Assembly (NCBI GenBank): GCA_934591725.1
Contig: CAKTPR010000011.1
Coordinates: forward strand, 1-32,315
DNA: 32,315 bases
DNA from: an uncultured Oscillospiraceae bacterium
GTDB lineage: Bacteria > Bacillota > Clostridia > Oscillospirales > Oscillospiraceae
Direction: 5' to 3'
A program made the translations under genes and the position numbers. Positions 1 through 5,743 of the stretch are shown here, piece after piece; positions within the stretch are counted from its first letter, which is position 1; every line of letters starts with the position of its first letter. Under the pieces are notes generated by a model. That model had not been told where the DNA came from. It ran no database searches and saw nothing but the letters and a program-made list of their open reading frames with translations.

Positions 1-209
1 ACTTTTTTGCCCTTTCTCTGGGCGACGGCCCGCATAAGGATGCGGATCTGTTTGACGATCCTGCCCTGCCGGCCGATAACCTTGCCCATATCGCCGTCGG
101 CTACGCGAACCTCGTAGACCGTCTCACCGTCGGCTTTGCGCTCGGTCACAGATACCTGATCGGGATTATCGACCAGGCTCTGCACAATATAGGTCAAAAG
201 CTCTTTCAT
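1..209 (-). CDS. khpA: KhpA-type KH-domain RNA-binding protein (partial, C-terminus off the window)
   Basis: The visible 69 codons start at an ATG on the minus strand, preceded by AGGAG. They encode a single small KH domain: the GxxG loop lies in the segment GKVIGRQGRIVKQIR near residues 44-58, and a basic tail reaches the window edge. Family members (YlqC/KhpA) are about 75-80 residues, so nearly the whole protein is present. KhpA binds RNA, usually with KhpB, and is linked to cell-envelope and division control in Gram-positives. It follows rpsP by 17 bases, the usual order ffh-rpsP-khpA-rimM-trmD. It is probably the distal part of the operon driven from upstream of ylxM. The 3' end is not in the window. 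Confidence 0.93.
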   Translation of the reverse strand, partial: MKELLTYIVQSLVDNPDQVSVTERKADGETVYEVRVADGDMGKVIGRQGRIVKQIRILMRAVAQRKGKK

Positions 210-226
210 GTGCCGGGAACTCCTTT

Positions 227-463
227 TCAGGCCTCAATCTTCTTGAGAAGACCGCGGACGGTATCAGTGGGCTGTGCGCCGTTTGCGATCCAGTACTTTG
301 CACGCTCCATGTTGACCGTGAGCTTATCGCTCTCTGCCATCGGGTCGTAGGTGCCGAGCTCTTCGATGAAGCGGCCGTCACGCGGGCAGCGGGAATCAGC
401 AACGACTATGCGGTAGTAAGGAGCCTTCTTAGCGCCCATTCTGCGAAGTCTGATTTTAACCAT
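227..463 (-). CDS. rpsP: 30S ribosomal protein S16
   Basis: This 78-residue protein begins MVKIRLRRMGAKKAPYYRIV and contains the S16 signature ADSRCPRDGRFIEELGTYDP, so identity is clear and it is full length. S16 is a primary assembly protein of the small ribosomal subunit, bound to the 5' domain of 16S rRNA. The start is fixed by a strong GGAGGTGA ribosome binding site 8 bases upstream. It sits between ffh (79 bases upstream) and khpA (17 bases downstream) on the same strand, as in most Firmicutes. The 79-base spacer after ffh contains no strong terminator, so co-transcription is likely. Confidence 0.98.
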   Translation of the reverse strand: MVKIRLRRMGAKKAPYYRIVVADSRCPRDGRFIEELGTYDPMAESDKLTVNMERAKYWIANGAQPTDTVRGLLKKIEA

Positions 464-542
464 GTATATTCACCTCCATGTATTTTCGTTTCTATATTAC
501 AAGCGCTTTCGCGTCTGTAAGCAAATTTGTGCTCCCCGTTTT

Positions 543-1916
543 TCAGAAACCGAGACCGGGGAAGCCTCCGCCCATTCCTCCGAGGCCGCCCATGCGCCCC
601 ATTTTCTTCTGGAGCTTTTTCATGTTCTTGCCGGAGAACTGCTTTGTGAGCTGCTGCACAGCCTCAAACTGCTTGAGCAAGCGGTTGACGTCGACCACCG
701 AGGTACCGGAGCCCGCGGCGATGCGCTTTTTACGGCTCGAATTGAGGATCGAGGGATTGTTGCGCTCGGCCTGCGTCATCGACAGGATTATCGCCTCCTG
801 CCTTGCCATTGCCTTCTCGTCGATCTTCGCGCCCTTGAGCGCCTTTGAATCCATGCCGGGGATCATCCCCATGATGCTCTCAAGGTCGCCCATGTTCTTG
901 AGCTGCGCCATCTGGTCAAGGTAGTCGCTCAGGGTGAAGCGGTTGCTCTTGAGCCGCTCCGCGGCTTCAAGCGCCTTTTTCTGGTCGAAGCTCTGCTCCG
1001 CCTTTTCTATGAGCGTGAGCATATCGCCCATGCCGAGTATGCGCGAGGCCATGCGGTCGGGGTGGAAGGGCTCTATCATGTCGAGCTTTTCGCCTGTGCC
1101 GATGAACTTTATGGGCTTGCCCGTCGCCGCTCTGATCGAGAGCGCCGCGCCGCCTCTTGCGTCGCCGTCAAGCTTTGAGAGCATGACGCCCGTGATACCG
1201 AGCGCCTCGTCAAAGGCGTTCGCGGCGTTCACCGCGTCCTGACCGGTCATCGCGTCCACCACCAGCAGAATTTCTGCCGGTTCGACTGCCGCCTTGATAT
1301 TCTTGAGCTCATCCATGAGCTCTTCATCAATGTGCAGGCGGCCTGCCGTGTCGAGAAAGACGATGTCGTTTCCGTGCTTCTTTGCGTGCTCTATGGCTGC
1401 CTTGGCTATATCCACGGGGTTTGTCTGCCCCATCTGGAACACCGGAACGTCAAGCTGTGCGCCGACCGTCTCCAGCTGCTTTATCGCGGCGGGACGGTAA
1501 ATGTCGCAGGCGGCAAGCAGCGGGCGCTTGCCCTGCTTCTTCATGTAGCCTGCGAGCTTTGCGCCGTTCGTGGTCTTGCCCGCGCCCTGCAGGCCGACGA
1601 GCATCACGACGCTCGGCAGCTTCGAGGAGATGTTGAGCTTCTGGTTCTGTCCGCCCATCAGCTCGCACAGCTCCTGGTTGACGATCTTGACGATCATCTG
1701 CGCCGGGGAGAGCGCTTCGAGCACATCTGCGCCCGTGGCCTTCTCCGTGACGTTCTTTACAAAGTCCTTGACGACCTTGTAGCTGACGTCCGCCTCCAGC
1801 AGCGCCATGCGCACCTCGCGCATCGCGTCCTTCACATCGGCGGGGGACAGGCGGCCTTTGCCGCGCAGCTTTTTGAAAGCCGCATTCAGTTTTTCGGATA
1901 AGCTTTCAAACGCCAT
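543..1916 (-). CDS. ffh: Signal recognition particle protein Ffh (SRP54)
   Basis: This 457-residue GTPase has the full Ffh order: an N domain (residues 1-90), then the NG GTPase with the P-loop GLQGAGKTT near residue 108, DTAGR near residue 190 and SKLDGDARGGA near residue 247, then a C-terminal M domain that ends in a Gly/Met-rich tail (MGGLGGMGGG). It binds 4.5S/6S scRNA and signal sequences on nascent chains and docks with FtsY at the membrane. The ATG lies 3 bases after the ylxM stop codon, so the two are translationally coupled. Length and motifs are standard. Confidence 0.98.
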   Translation of the reverse strand: MAFESLSEKLNAAFKKLRGKGRLSPADVKDAMREVRMALLEADVSYKVVKDFVKNVTEKATGADVLEALSPAQMIVKIVNQELCELMGGQNQKLNISSKLPSVVMLVGLQGAGKTTNGAKLAGYMKKQGKRPLLAACDIYRPAAIKQLETVGAQLDVPVFQMGQTNPVDIAKAAIEHAKKHGNDIVFLDTAGRLHIDEELMDELKNIKAAVEPAEILLVVDAMTGQDAVNAANAFDEALGITGVMLSKLDGDARGGAALSIRAATGKPIKFIGTGEKLDMIEPFHPDRMASRILGMGDMLTLIEKAEQSFDQKKALEAAERLKSNRFTLSDYLDQMAQLKNMGDLESIMGMIPGMDSKALKGAKIDEKAMARQEAIILSMTQAERNNPSILNSSRKKRIAAGSGTSVVDVNRLLKQFEAVQQLTKQFSGKNMKKLQKKMGRMGGLGGMGGGFPGLGF

Positions 1917-1919
1917 GTT

Positions 1920-2276
1920 TTACCCTCTCGCAATGATCGCTCTGACTTCTTCCGCCGCGGCTCTTGCCGCGCCCTGCGCCTCGCCCTGAGTCATCCCCGT
2001 CAGCGCTTCGAGCCTTGTCAGCAGGCTCTCAAGCTCGCGGCGGTTCTCCTCAAAGCGGCGCAGCAGTCCGGTCTTTGCTTCGATATCCTCCATCGCGGTC
2101 TCGGCGCGCCTGATGTTATCCCACACACCCTGCCGCGAAACGCCGAGCTGTTCGGCAATCTCCGCGAGCGAAAGATCCTCGTTGTAGTGCAGGTCGAAGC
2201 ATTCCCTCTGCTTGTCTGTCAGAAGCTCCCCGTAAAAATCCAGCAGCATACTTCTTGTAAATCTGCTGTTTTCCAC
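1920..2276 (-). CDS. ylxM: YlxM-family helix-turn-helix protein, SRP-associated
   Basis: The product has about 118 residues. It carries a sigma-70 region 4-like helix-turn-helix: LLDFYGELLTDKQRECFDLH followed by LSLAEIAEQLGVSRQGVWDNI. This is the hallmark of YlxM (UPF0122), which is nearly always encoded directly upstream of ffh and is implicated in SRP function or regulation. I place the start at GTG 2276 because a GGGGGG run lies 6 bases upstream; a longer reading from TTG 2294 would include that ribosome binding site inside the gene. The gene is first in the ylxM-ffh-rpsP-khpA operon, and the stop lies 3 bases before ffh. Confidence 0.9.
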   Translation of the reverse strand: MENSRFTRSMLLDFYGELLTDKQRECFDLHYNEDLSLAEIAEQLGVSRQGVWDNIRRAETAMEDIEAKTGLLRRFEENRRELESLLTRLEALTGMTQGEAQGAARAAAEEVRAIIARG

Positions 2277-2311
2277 GCAAAGCCCCCCTGTCAAGCTTTT
2301 TGACTTAACGG

Positions 2312-2340
2312 ATTATACTACCGTTCCCATGCTCTGTCAA
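2312..2340 (-). promoter_or_regulatory. Consensus sigma-A promoter of the ylxM-ffh operon
   Basis: On the minus strand, TTGACA (2340-2335) and TATAAT (2317-2312) are separated by exactly 17 bases, a perfect match to the vegetative consensus. Transcription would begin near 2305, about 30 bases before the GTG of ylxM. The 13-mer TGTCAAGCTTTTT (plus strand) occurs twice here, at 2289-2301 in the leader and at 2335-2347 across the -35 box. Confidence 0.88.
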
Positions 2341-2351
2341 GCTTTTTTTCT

Positions 2352-2564
2352 TTACAGCGGCAGGTCTGTTTTCATGCGCACGATCTTCGCATCCTCAGTC
2401 TCTTCAAAGTACGCTGTAGTCTTTATATAGATGTCCTCGGCTTCTCTCATTGCCTCATGCAGCTTCCTTGCCTGAGGCGCTGCAAGCGGAATTTTTTCCA
2501 ACGGGTCGATGACTTCATCTATCGCAGCGCAGAGCACCGCGTACATCTTTCTGTAATTTGCCAT
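2352..2564 (-). CDS. Small hypothetical protein, 70 aa
   Basis: I do not recognise this protein. The start is placed at ATG 2564 (MANYRKMYAVLCAAIDEVID), preceded by GGGAG at a good distance; a longer in-frame reading would run through the promoter. The product is soluble and helical, without a membrane segment. The pattern (Tyr/Leu-rich first helix, short Pro-containing turn, second helix with many Glu) suggests a helical hairpin. It is transcribed divergently from two XRE regulators, and its promoter overlaps a repeated AGGCTAT element, so it may be repressed by one of them. Its stop lies 12 bases before the -35 box of the ylxM operon, with no terminator between. Confidence 0.72.
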   Translation of the reverse strand: MANYRKMYAVLCAAIDEVIDPLEKIPLAAPQARKLHEAMREAEDIYIKTTAYFEETEDAKIVRMKTDLPL

Positions 2565-2588
2565 ATCTTTGATCTCCCAGCGGTCTAT

Positions 2589-2628
2589 GTATAGCCTATA
2601 TAGTAGCACGCATAGCCTATGTTGTCCA
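2589..2628 (-). promoter_or_regulatory. Promoter with paired ATAGGCTAT operator-like repeats
   Basis: On the minus strand, TGGACA (2628-2623) and TACTAT (2605-2600) are 17 bases apart, a good sigma-A promoter for the 70-aa gene. The 9-mer ATAGGCTAT occurs twice: once inside the spacer (2620-2612) and once immediately after the -10 (2599-2591), a 21-base period, about two helical turns. A third AGGCTAT lies on the plus strand at 2673-2679, just before the start codon of the divergent XRE gene. The placement fits a repressor site, probably for one of the neighbouring XRE proteins. No clear -35/-10 pair is visible for the plus-strand gene. Confidence 0.65.
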
Positions 2629-2679
2629 CTGCTTTTGGTTATCATTTTGAGTACAAAAACAGTGTGGAGGTCAGGCTAT

Positions 2680-2922
2680 ATGGATACTGTCACCGCGGTA
2701 AAATTCAGAATAATGCAGCTGTGCGATGAGCGCGATATAAGCATAAACCGGCTTGCTACTATCTGCGCGCTGCCGCCGTCGAGCATCAAAAATATTCTTT
2801 ATGGCAAGAGCCAGAATCCAAAGCTGCTCACTATCAAGATGATATGCGACGGGCTGGACATCACTCTCGGCGAGTTCTTTTCAACGCCTGAGTTTGACAG
2901 TCTTGAGCAGGAGATCAAATAA
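2680..2922 (+). CDS. Small XRE-family (Cro/C1 type) DNA-binding regulator
   Basis: The 80-residue product consists almost entirely of one helix-turn-helix domain: DISINRLATICALPPSSIKN then a recognition helix and the clostridial-type ending ICDGLDITLGEFF. Such small single-domain XRE proteins are usually dimeric repressors. The start is ATG 2680 with GGAGG 9 bases upstream; a longer in-frame reading from 2569 runs through the intergenic promoter and is unlikely. It is followed after 15 bases by a second XRE gene, and the two probably form one transcript divergent from the 70-aa gene. An AGGCTAT motif overlaps the region of its own ribosome binding site, which would fit autoregulation. The target genes are not known. 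Confidence 0.85.
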   Translation: MDTVTAVKFRIMQLCDERDISINRLATICALPPSSIKNILYGKSQNPKLLTIKMICDGLDITLGEFFSTPEFDSLEQEIK

Positions 2923-2937
2923 ATTGTAGGAGCTATT

Positions 2938-3183
2938 ATGGAGCAGAAAATACGACGCGACCGCTGTATGGGTGATAATCTCCGCCGTCTGCGCGATGAA
3001 TACGGCATATCTCAGGAAAAACTGTGCGCCGAGCTTCAGCGCCGCGGCTGCGATATCGGGCGCAGCACCTATGCCAAGTATGAATCCGGCGAGCTGAATA
3101 TTCGTGCAAGCGTTATTATTGAACTGAAGAAAATCTACGGCTGCGCATACGACGAGTTCTTCCGCGGCCTTGACCGGATTTGA
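2938..3183 (+). CDS. Second small XRE-family DNA-binding regulator
   Basis: This 81-residue protein is a single Cro/C1-type helix-turn-helix: GDNLRRLRDEYGISQEKLCA, then a recognition region with GRSTYAKYESGELNI and the ending GCAYDEFF. The form (GIGRSTYAKYESG) is typical of clostridial XRE proteins. The start ATG 2938 is preceded by AGGAG. It lies 15 bases after the first XRE gene and is probably co-transcribed with it. The two proteins are clearly different in sequence, so this is not a recent tandem duplication. The pair could form a heteromeric or antagonistic repressor circuit over the AGGCTAT sites, but that is inference only. Confidence 0.85.
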   Translation: MEQKIRRDRCMGDNLRRLRDEYGISQEKLCAELQRRGCDIGRSTYAKYESGELNIRASVIIELKKIYGCAYDEFFRGLDRI

Positions 3184-3219
3184 GCCGTGAGCAGTGTTTC
3201 ACTGCAGGTCACTCCGTGG

Positions 3220-3610
3220 GCATACTTTCTGTGTGAACAGAAAGTATGCAAAGAGTCACAAAAGGGGCGGGGATTGCGTTTTCCCCGCCCCTTTTGAAAC
3301 CCCACCCTTGAACCGCCAAAGAGGAACCGTGCGCGGTTCCCCTTTGATTCCCTCCAAGGGATGGCAAAGAGTCAACAAACCAGCGTCGTTTTTTGTGCTA
3401 AGTCAATTTTCGCAAGAAAGTCTATCGGCAATGGCAAACATTGCACCATCCTCAGGGGTTTCCAAAGGGGGATCGCAATCCCACTTTGGCTGTTGTGGGT
3501 GAGGGTTCACAGGGAGAGGGGGAGTCAGAACACCCTCTCCCTGTGCGTGTCTTTGGTGACTTTCTCCACGTCGAGAAAGTCACCCTGCGGAGCAACCGGC
3601 AGTCGGTTGC
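3220..3610. repeat. Array of six inverted repeats in a gene-free spacer
   Basis: No convincing gene lies between 3184 and 3780. Instead six stem-loops follow each other: 3220-3232/3237-3249 (13 bp, perfect), 3260-3273/3282-3295 (14 bp, perfect), 3317-3329/3334-3346 (13 bp, one mismatch), 3508-3520/3533-3545 (13 bp, perfect), 3555-3566/3573-3584 (12 bp, perfect), and 3592-3598/3604-3610 (7 bp, perfect). The first and fifth share the core ACTTTCT / AGAAAGT, and the 11-mer GCAAAGAGTCA occurs at 3248-3258 and 3364-3374. This modular structure suggests a dispersed intergenic repeat element common in gut Clostridia or a structured RNA. Short open frames across it lack ribosome binding sites and look non-coding. 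Confidence 0.7.
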
Positions 3611-3718
3611 TGCGAAAAGACCTATCAAGAACTCCTTGCGTACCGTCCGCGGTGTGCCGCATCACCCTCCTGCAACCAAACATAACAAAACTCTGCAAAA
3701 TCTGTTATCTGCGGTTGA

Positions 3719-3747
3719 TTGAAAACCGACGCGTTTGGTTGCATAAT
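3719..3747 (+). promoter_or_regulatory. Promoter of the ABC exporter operon
   Basis: TTGAAA (3719-3724) and CATAAT (3742-3747) are 17 bases apart, about 35 bases before the ATG of the ATPase gene. A GGGAGGG ribosome binding site lies between promoter and start. Confidence 0.7.
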
Positions 3748-3780
3748 TCATACAAATAAAACTCATGGGAGGGAAACAAT

Positions 3781-4503
3781 ATGAGCGTCGCAGAGGTACG
3801 TAACCTCAACAAGACCTATCCCGCCTTCGCGCTGAAGAGGGCATCCTTCAGCATCGAAGCGGGCAGAATAACCGGCTTCATCGGCAGAAACGGCGCCGGG
3901 AAGACCACAACGATAAAATCCATGCTGAACCTTGTCCACCCGGACAGCGGCGAGATTTTCTATTTCGGCAAGCTCCTTGCGGAAAACGAAAACGAGATCA
4001 AAAAGCTCATCGGCTATTCCACCGGCGCCGTCAACTGGTACCCGCGCAAAAAGCTCCGTGACGTCGTCGCGGTCGTGAAGCGCTGCTATGACACATGGGA
4101 CGAGGACGCCTACCGCCGGTACCTCGCGCTCTTCGCGCTCGATGAGAACAAGACCGCGCTCGAAATGTCCGAGGGTATGCGCGTCAAGTATAATCTCCTC
4201 ATCGCGCTCTCGCATAACGCTAAGGTGCTGATCCTCGACGAGCCCACGAGCGGACTCGACCCGTTTTCGAGAGATGAGCTGCTCGGCCTGTTCGCGGAGC
4301 TCAAGAGCCACGGAGTCGCGGTGTTCTTCTCGACGCATATCATTTCAGATATCGAGAAGTGCGCGGACGACATCGTCTATATCTCCAAGGGCGAGATAGT
4401 CGCGGCGCTGCCCAAGGAGGAATTCATCAGCTGCTTCTCCAAAGACGGCGAGACCATCGAGGAGACCATACTGCGCATGGAAAGGAGCGGGAACAATGCG
4501 TGA
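3781..4503 (+). CDS. ABC transporter ATP-binding protein
   Basis: This 240-residue ATPase has the Walker A motif GRNGAGKTT near residue 36, a Walker B region LILDEPTSGLDPFSRDE near residues 150-166, and the switch histidine in STHIISDIEKC. The ABC signature is degenerate (EMSEGMRVKYNLLIALSH in place of LSGGQ), as is usual in the YtrB/BcrA-like branch of ABC-2 exporters in Firmicutes. It should energise the membrane protein encoded next, whose start overlaps its stop by 8 bases. The start ATG follows GGGAGGG. The substrate cannot be read from the sequence; relatives export peptides or antibiotics or act in envelope stress. An XRE-AbrB regulator closes the operon. Confidence 0.93.
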   Translation: MSVAEVRNLNKTYPAFALKRASFSIEAGRITGFIGRNGAGKTTTIKSMLNLVHPDSGEIFYFGKLLAENENEIKKLIGYSTGAVNWYPRKKLRDVVAVVKRCYDTWDEDAYRRYLALFALDENKTALEMSEGMRVKYNLLIALSHNAKVLILDEPTSGLDPFSRDELLGLFAELKSHGVAVFFSTHIISDIEKCADDIVYISKGEIVAALPKEEFISCFSKDGETIEETILRMERSGNNA

Positions 4504-5149
4504 AATTATGATAAAGGAGCTTCGGCTCAGCGCCTCCGCGCTCTCTTACCTGTTCATCGCCTTCGGGCTGATGTTCTTCGTGCCGGGCTATCCCATCCTG
4601 TGCGGCGTGTTCTTCGTCACGCTCGGCATATTCCAGAGCTTTCAGAGCGCGCGGGAAGCCAACGACATTCTCTTTTCCGCGCTGCTGCCCTTCGCCAAGC
4701 GCGATGTCGTAAAGGGCAAGTACCTCTTCGTCTGCTTTATCGAGCTGTGCTCGTTGCTTGTCATGGGCATTGCTGTTATAATAAGGATGACGCTTCTCTC
4801 CGGCTCCGCGGTGTACCGCTCGAACGCCCTGATGAACGCGAACCCCTTCGCCCTCGGCATGGCGTTTCTCATCTTCGCGCTCTTCAATGCCATTTTCGTC
4901 GGCGGCTTTTTTAAGACCGCGTATAAGTTCAGCCGCCCCTTCATCGCATATATCGTCGTGTCGTTTATATGCGTCGGTCTCGGCGAGGCGCTGCATCATT
5001 TCCCCGGCCTTGAAGCGCTGAACGCTTTCGGGACGGATCATCTGCCGCTCCAGCTGTCACTGCTCGCTCTCGGCATCGCTGCCTACGCGCTCATCACGTG
5101 GCTCTCGTTCAAGGGCGCCTGCCGGAGCTTTGAAAAAATCGATCTGTAA
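4496..5149 (+). CDS. ABC-2 type transporter permease
   Basis: This 217-residue integral membrane protein has about six hydrophobic spans, including two near the N-terminus (residues 14-48), one near 80-97, one near 118-137, one near 148-164 and one near 183-203. It resembles the ABC2_membrane_5 type: short, with an early cytoplasmic segment SFQSAREANDILFSALLP that is typical of permeases paired with YtrB-like ATPases. The ATG at 4496 overlaps the ATPase gene by 8 bases and is preceded by AAGGAG, so translation is coupled. It is predicted to form the membrane channel of the exporter. Substrate unknown. Confidence 0.87.
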   Translation: MREIMIKELRLSASALSYLFIAFGLMFFVPGYPILCGVFFVTLGIFQSFQSAREANDILFSALLPFAKRDVVKGKYLFVCFIELCSLLVMGIAVIIRMTLLSGSAVYRSNALMNANPFALGMAFLIFALFNAIFVGGFFKTAYKFSRPFIAYIVVSFICVGLGEALHHFPGLEALNAFGTDHLPLQLSLLALGIAAYALITWLSFKGACRSFEKIDL

Positions 5150-5162
5150 AGGACGGTAAGCT

Positions 5163-5603
5163 ATGCTCAAGGAAAACCTTGTGATCCTCCGCAATATCCT
5201 CGGCTACTCGCAGGAGGAGATCGCGGAAAAAATAAACATCTCCCGTCAGGCCTATGCCAAGTGGGAGAGCGGCGCGACCGTGCCGGACATCGAAAAGTGC
5301 AGCCTGCTTGCCGCCGTCTACGGCGTGACGATCGACAGCCTTATCAAGACCGAGACTGCCGACGGCATCGGCGCTATCCCGCCCGCACCGAAGGGCAAGA
5401 ACATCTGGGGCTCCGTCACGGTGAGCGACCGCGGGCAGATCGTCATCCCCAAGGACGCGCGGGATAAATTCGGTCTTACCGGCGGCACGCGCCTTATCGT
5501 CCTCAGCGATGAGTCGGGCATCGCGCTCATCCCGGCGGAGCGCTTCGAACACAGCATGAAAATGGCTATGGAATTTGCCTCGATGCAGAATAAGGCAGAC
5601 TAA
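5163..5603 (+). CDS. XRE-AbrB fusion transcriptional regulator
   Basis: The 146-residue protein has two DNA-binding modules. Residues 1-60 are an XRE helix-turn-helix (ILGYSQEEIAEKINISRQAY, then AKWESGATVPDIEK). Residues about 80-127 are a SpoVT/AbrB swapped-hairpin domain (WGSVTVSDRGQIVIPKDARD, then TRLIVLSDESGIALIP). This fusion recurs in Clostridia next to ABC-2 exporters like the pair immediately upstream, 13 bases away, so it most likely regulates that operon. The start ATG follows AAAGGA. The AbrB half normally dimerises and can respond to the transition state, but no ligand can be inferred. A strong terminator follows. Confidence 0.9.
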   Translation: MLKENLVILRNILGYSQEEIAEKINISRQAYAKWESGATVPDIEKCSLLAAVYGVTIDSLIKTETADGIGAIPPAPKGKNIWGSVTVSDRGQIVIPKDARDKFGLTGGTRLIVLSDESGIALIPAERFEHSMKMAMEFASMQNKAD

Positions 5604-5616
5604 GATGAAACAGCTC

Positions 5617-5652
5617 AGGCTCTCCCTATGGACGGGGAGAGCCTATATTTTT
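5617..5652 (+). terminator. Rho-independent terminator after the exporter operon
   Basis: The 10-bp stem 5617-5626 / 5635-5644 (AGGCTCTCCC with its complement) has an 8-base loop and is followed by ATATTTTTG. It isolates the kinase gene downstream as its own transcription unit. Confidence 0.85.
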
Positions 5653-5683
5653 GCAAAAACCGCATAATAAACAGCTGCGAACA

Positions 5684-5713
5684 TTGACCTTTGTTTATGC
5701 GGCGTGGTATTAT
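5684..5713 (+). promoter_or_regulatory. Promoter of the kinase-RCC1 gene
   Basis: TTGACC (5684-5689) and TATTAT (5708-5713) are 18 bases apart and lie 31 bases before the ATG. The GGAGG ribosome binding site is at 5732-5736. Confidence 0.65.
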
Positions 5714-5743
5714 AAATCAGATACATCATTCGGAGGAAAACCC

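Noticed and set aside
3194..3759. Overlapping plus-strand open frames of 93-132 codons in the hairpin spacer
   Set aside because: No ribosome binding sites, unusual composition, and they cross perfect inverted repeats; non-coding is more likely.
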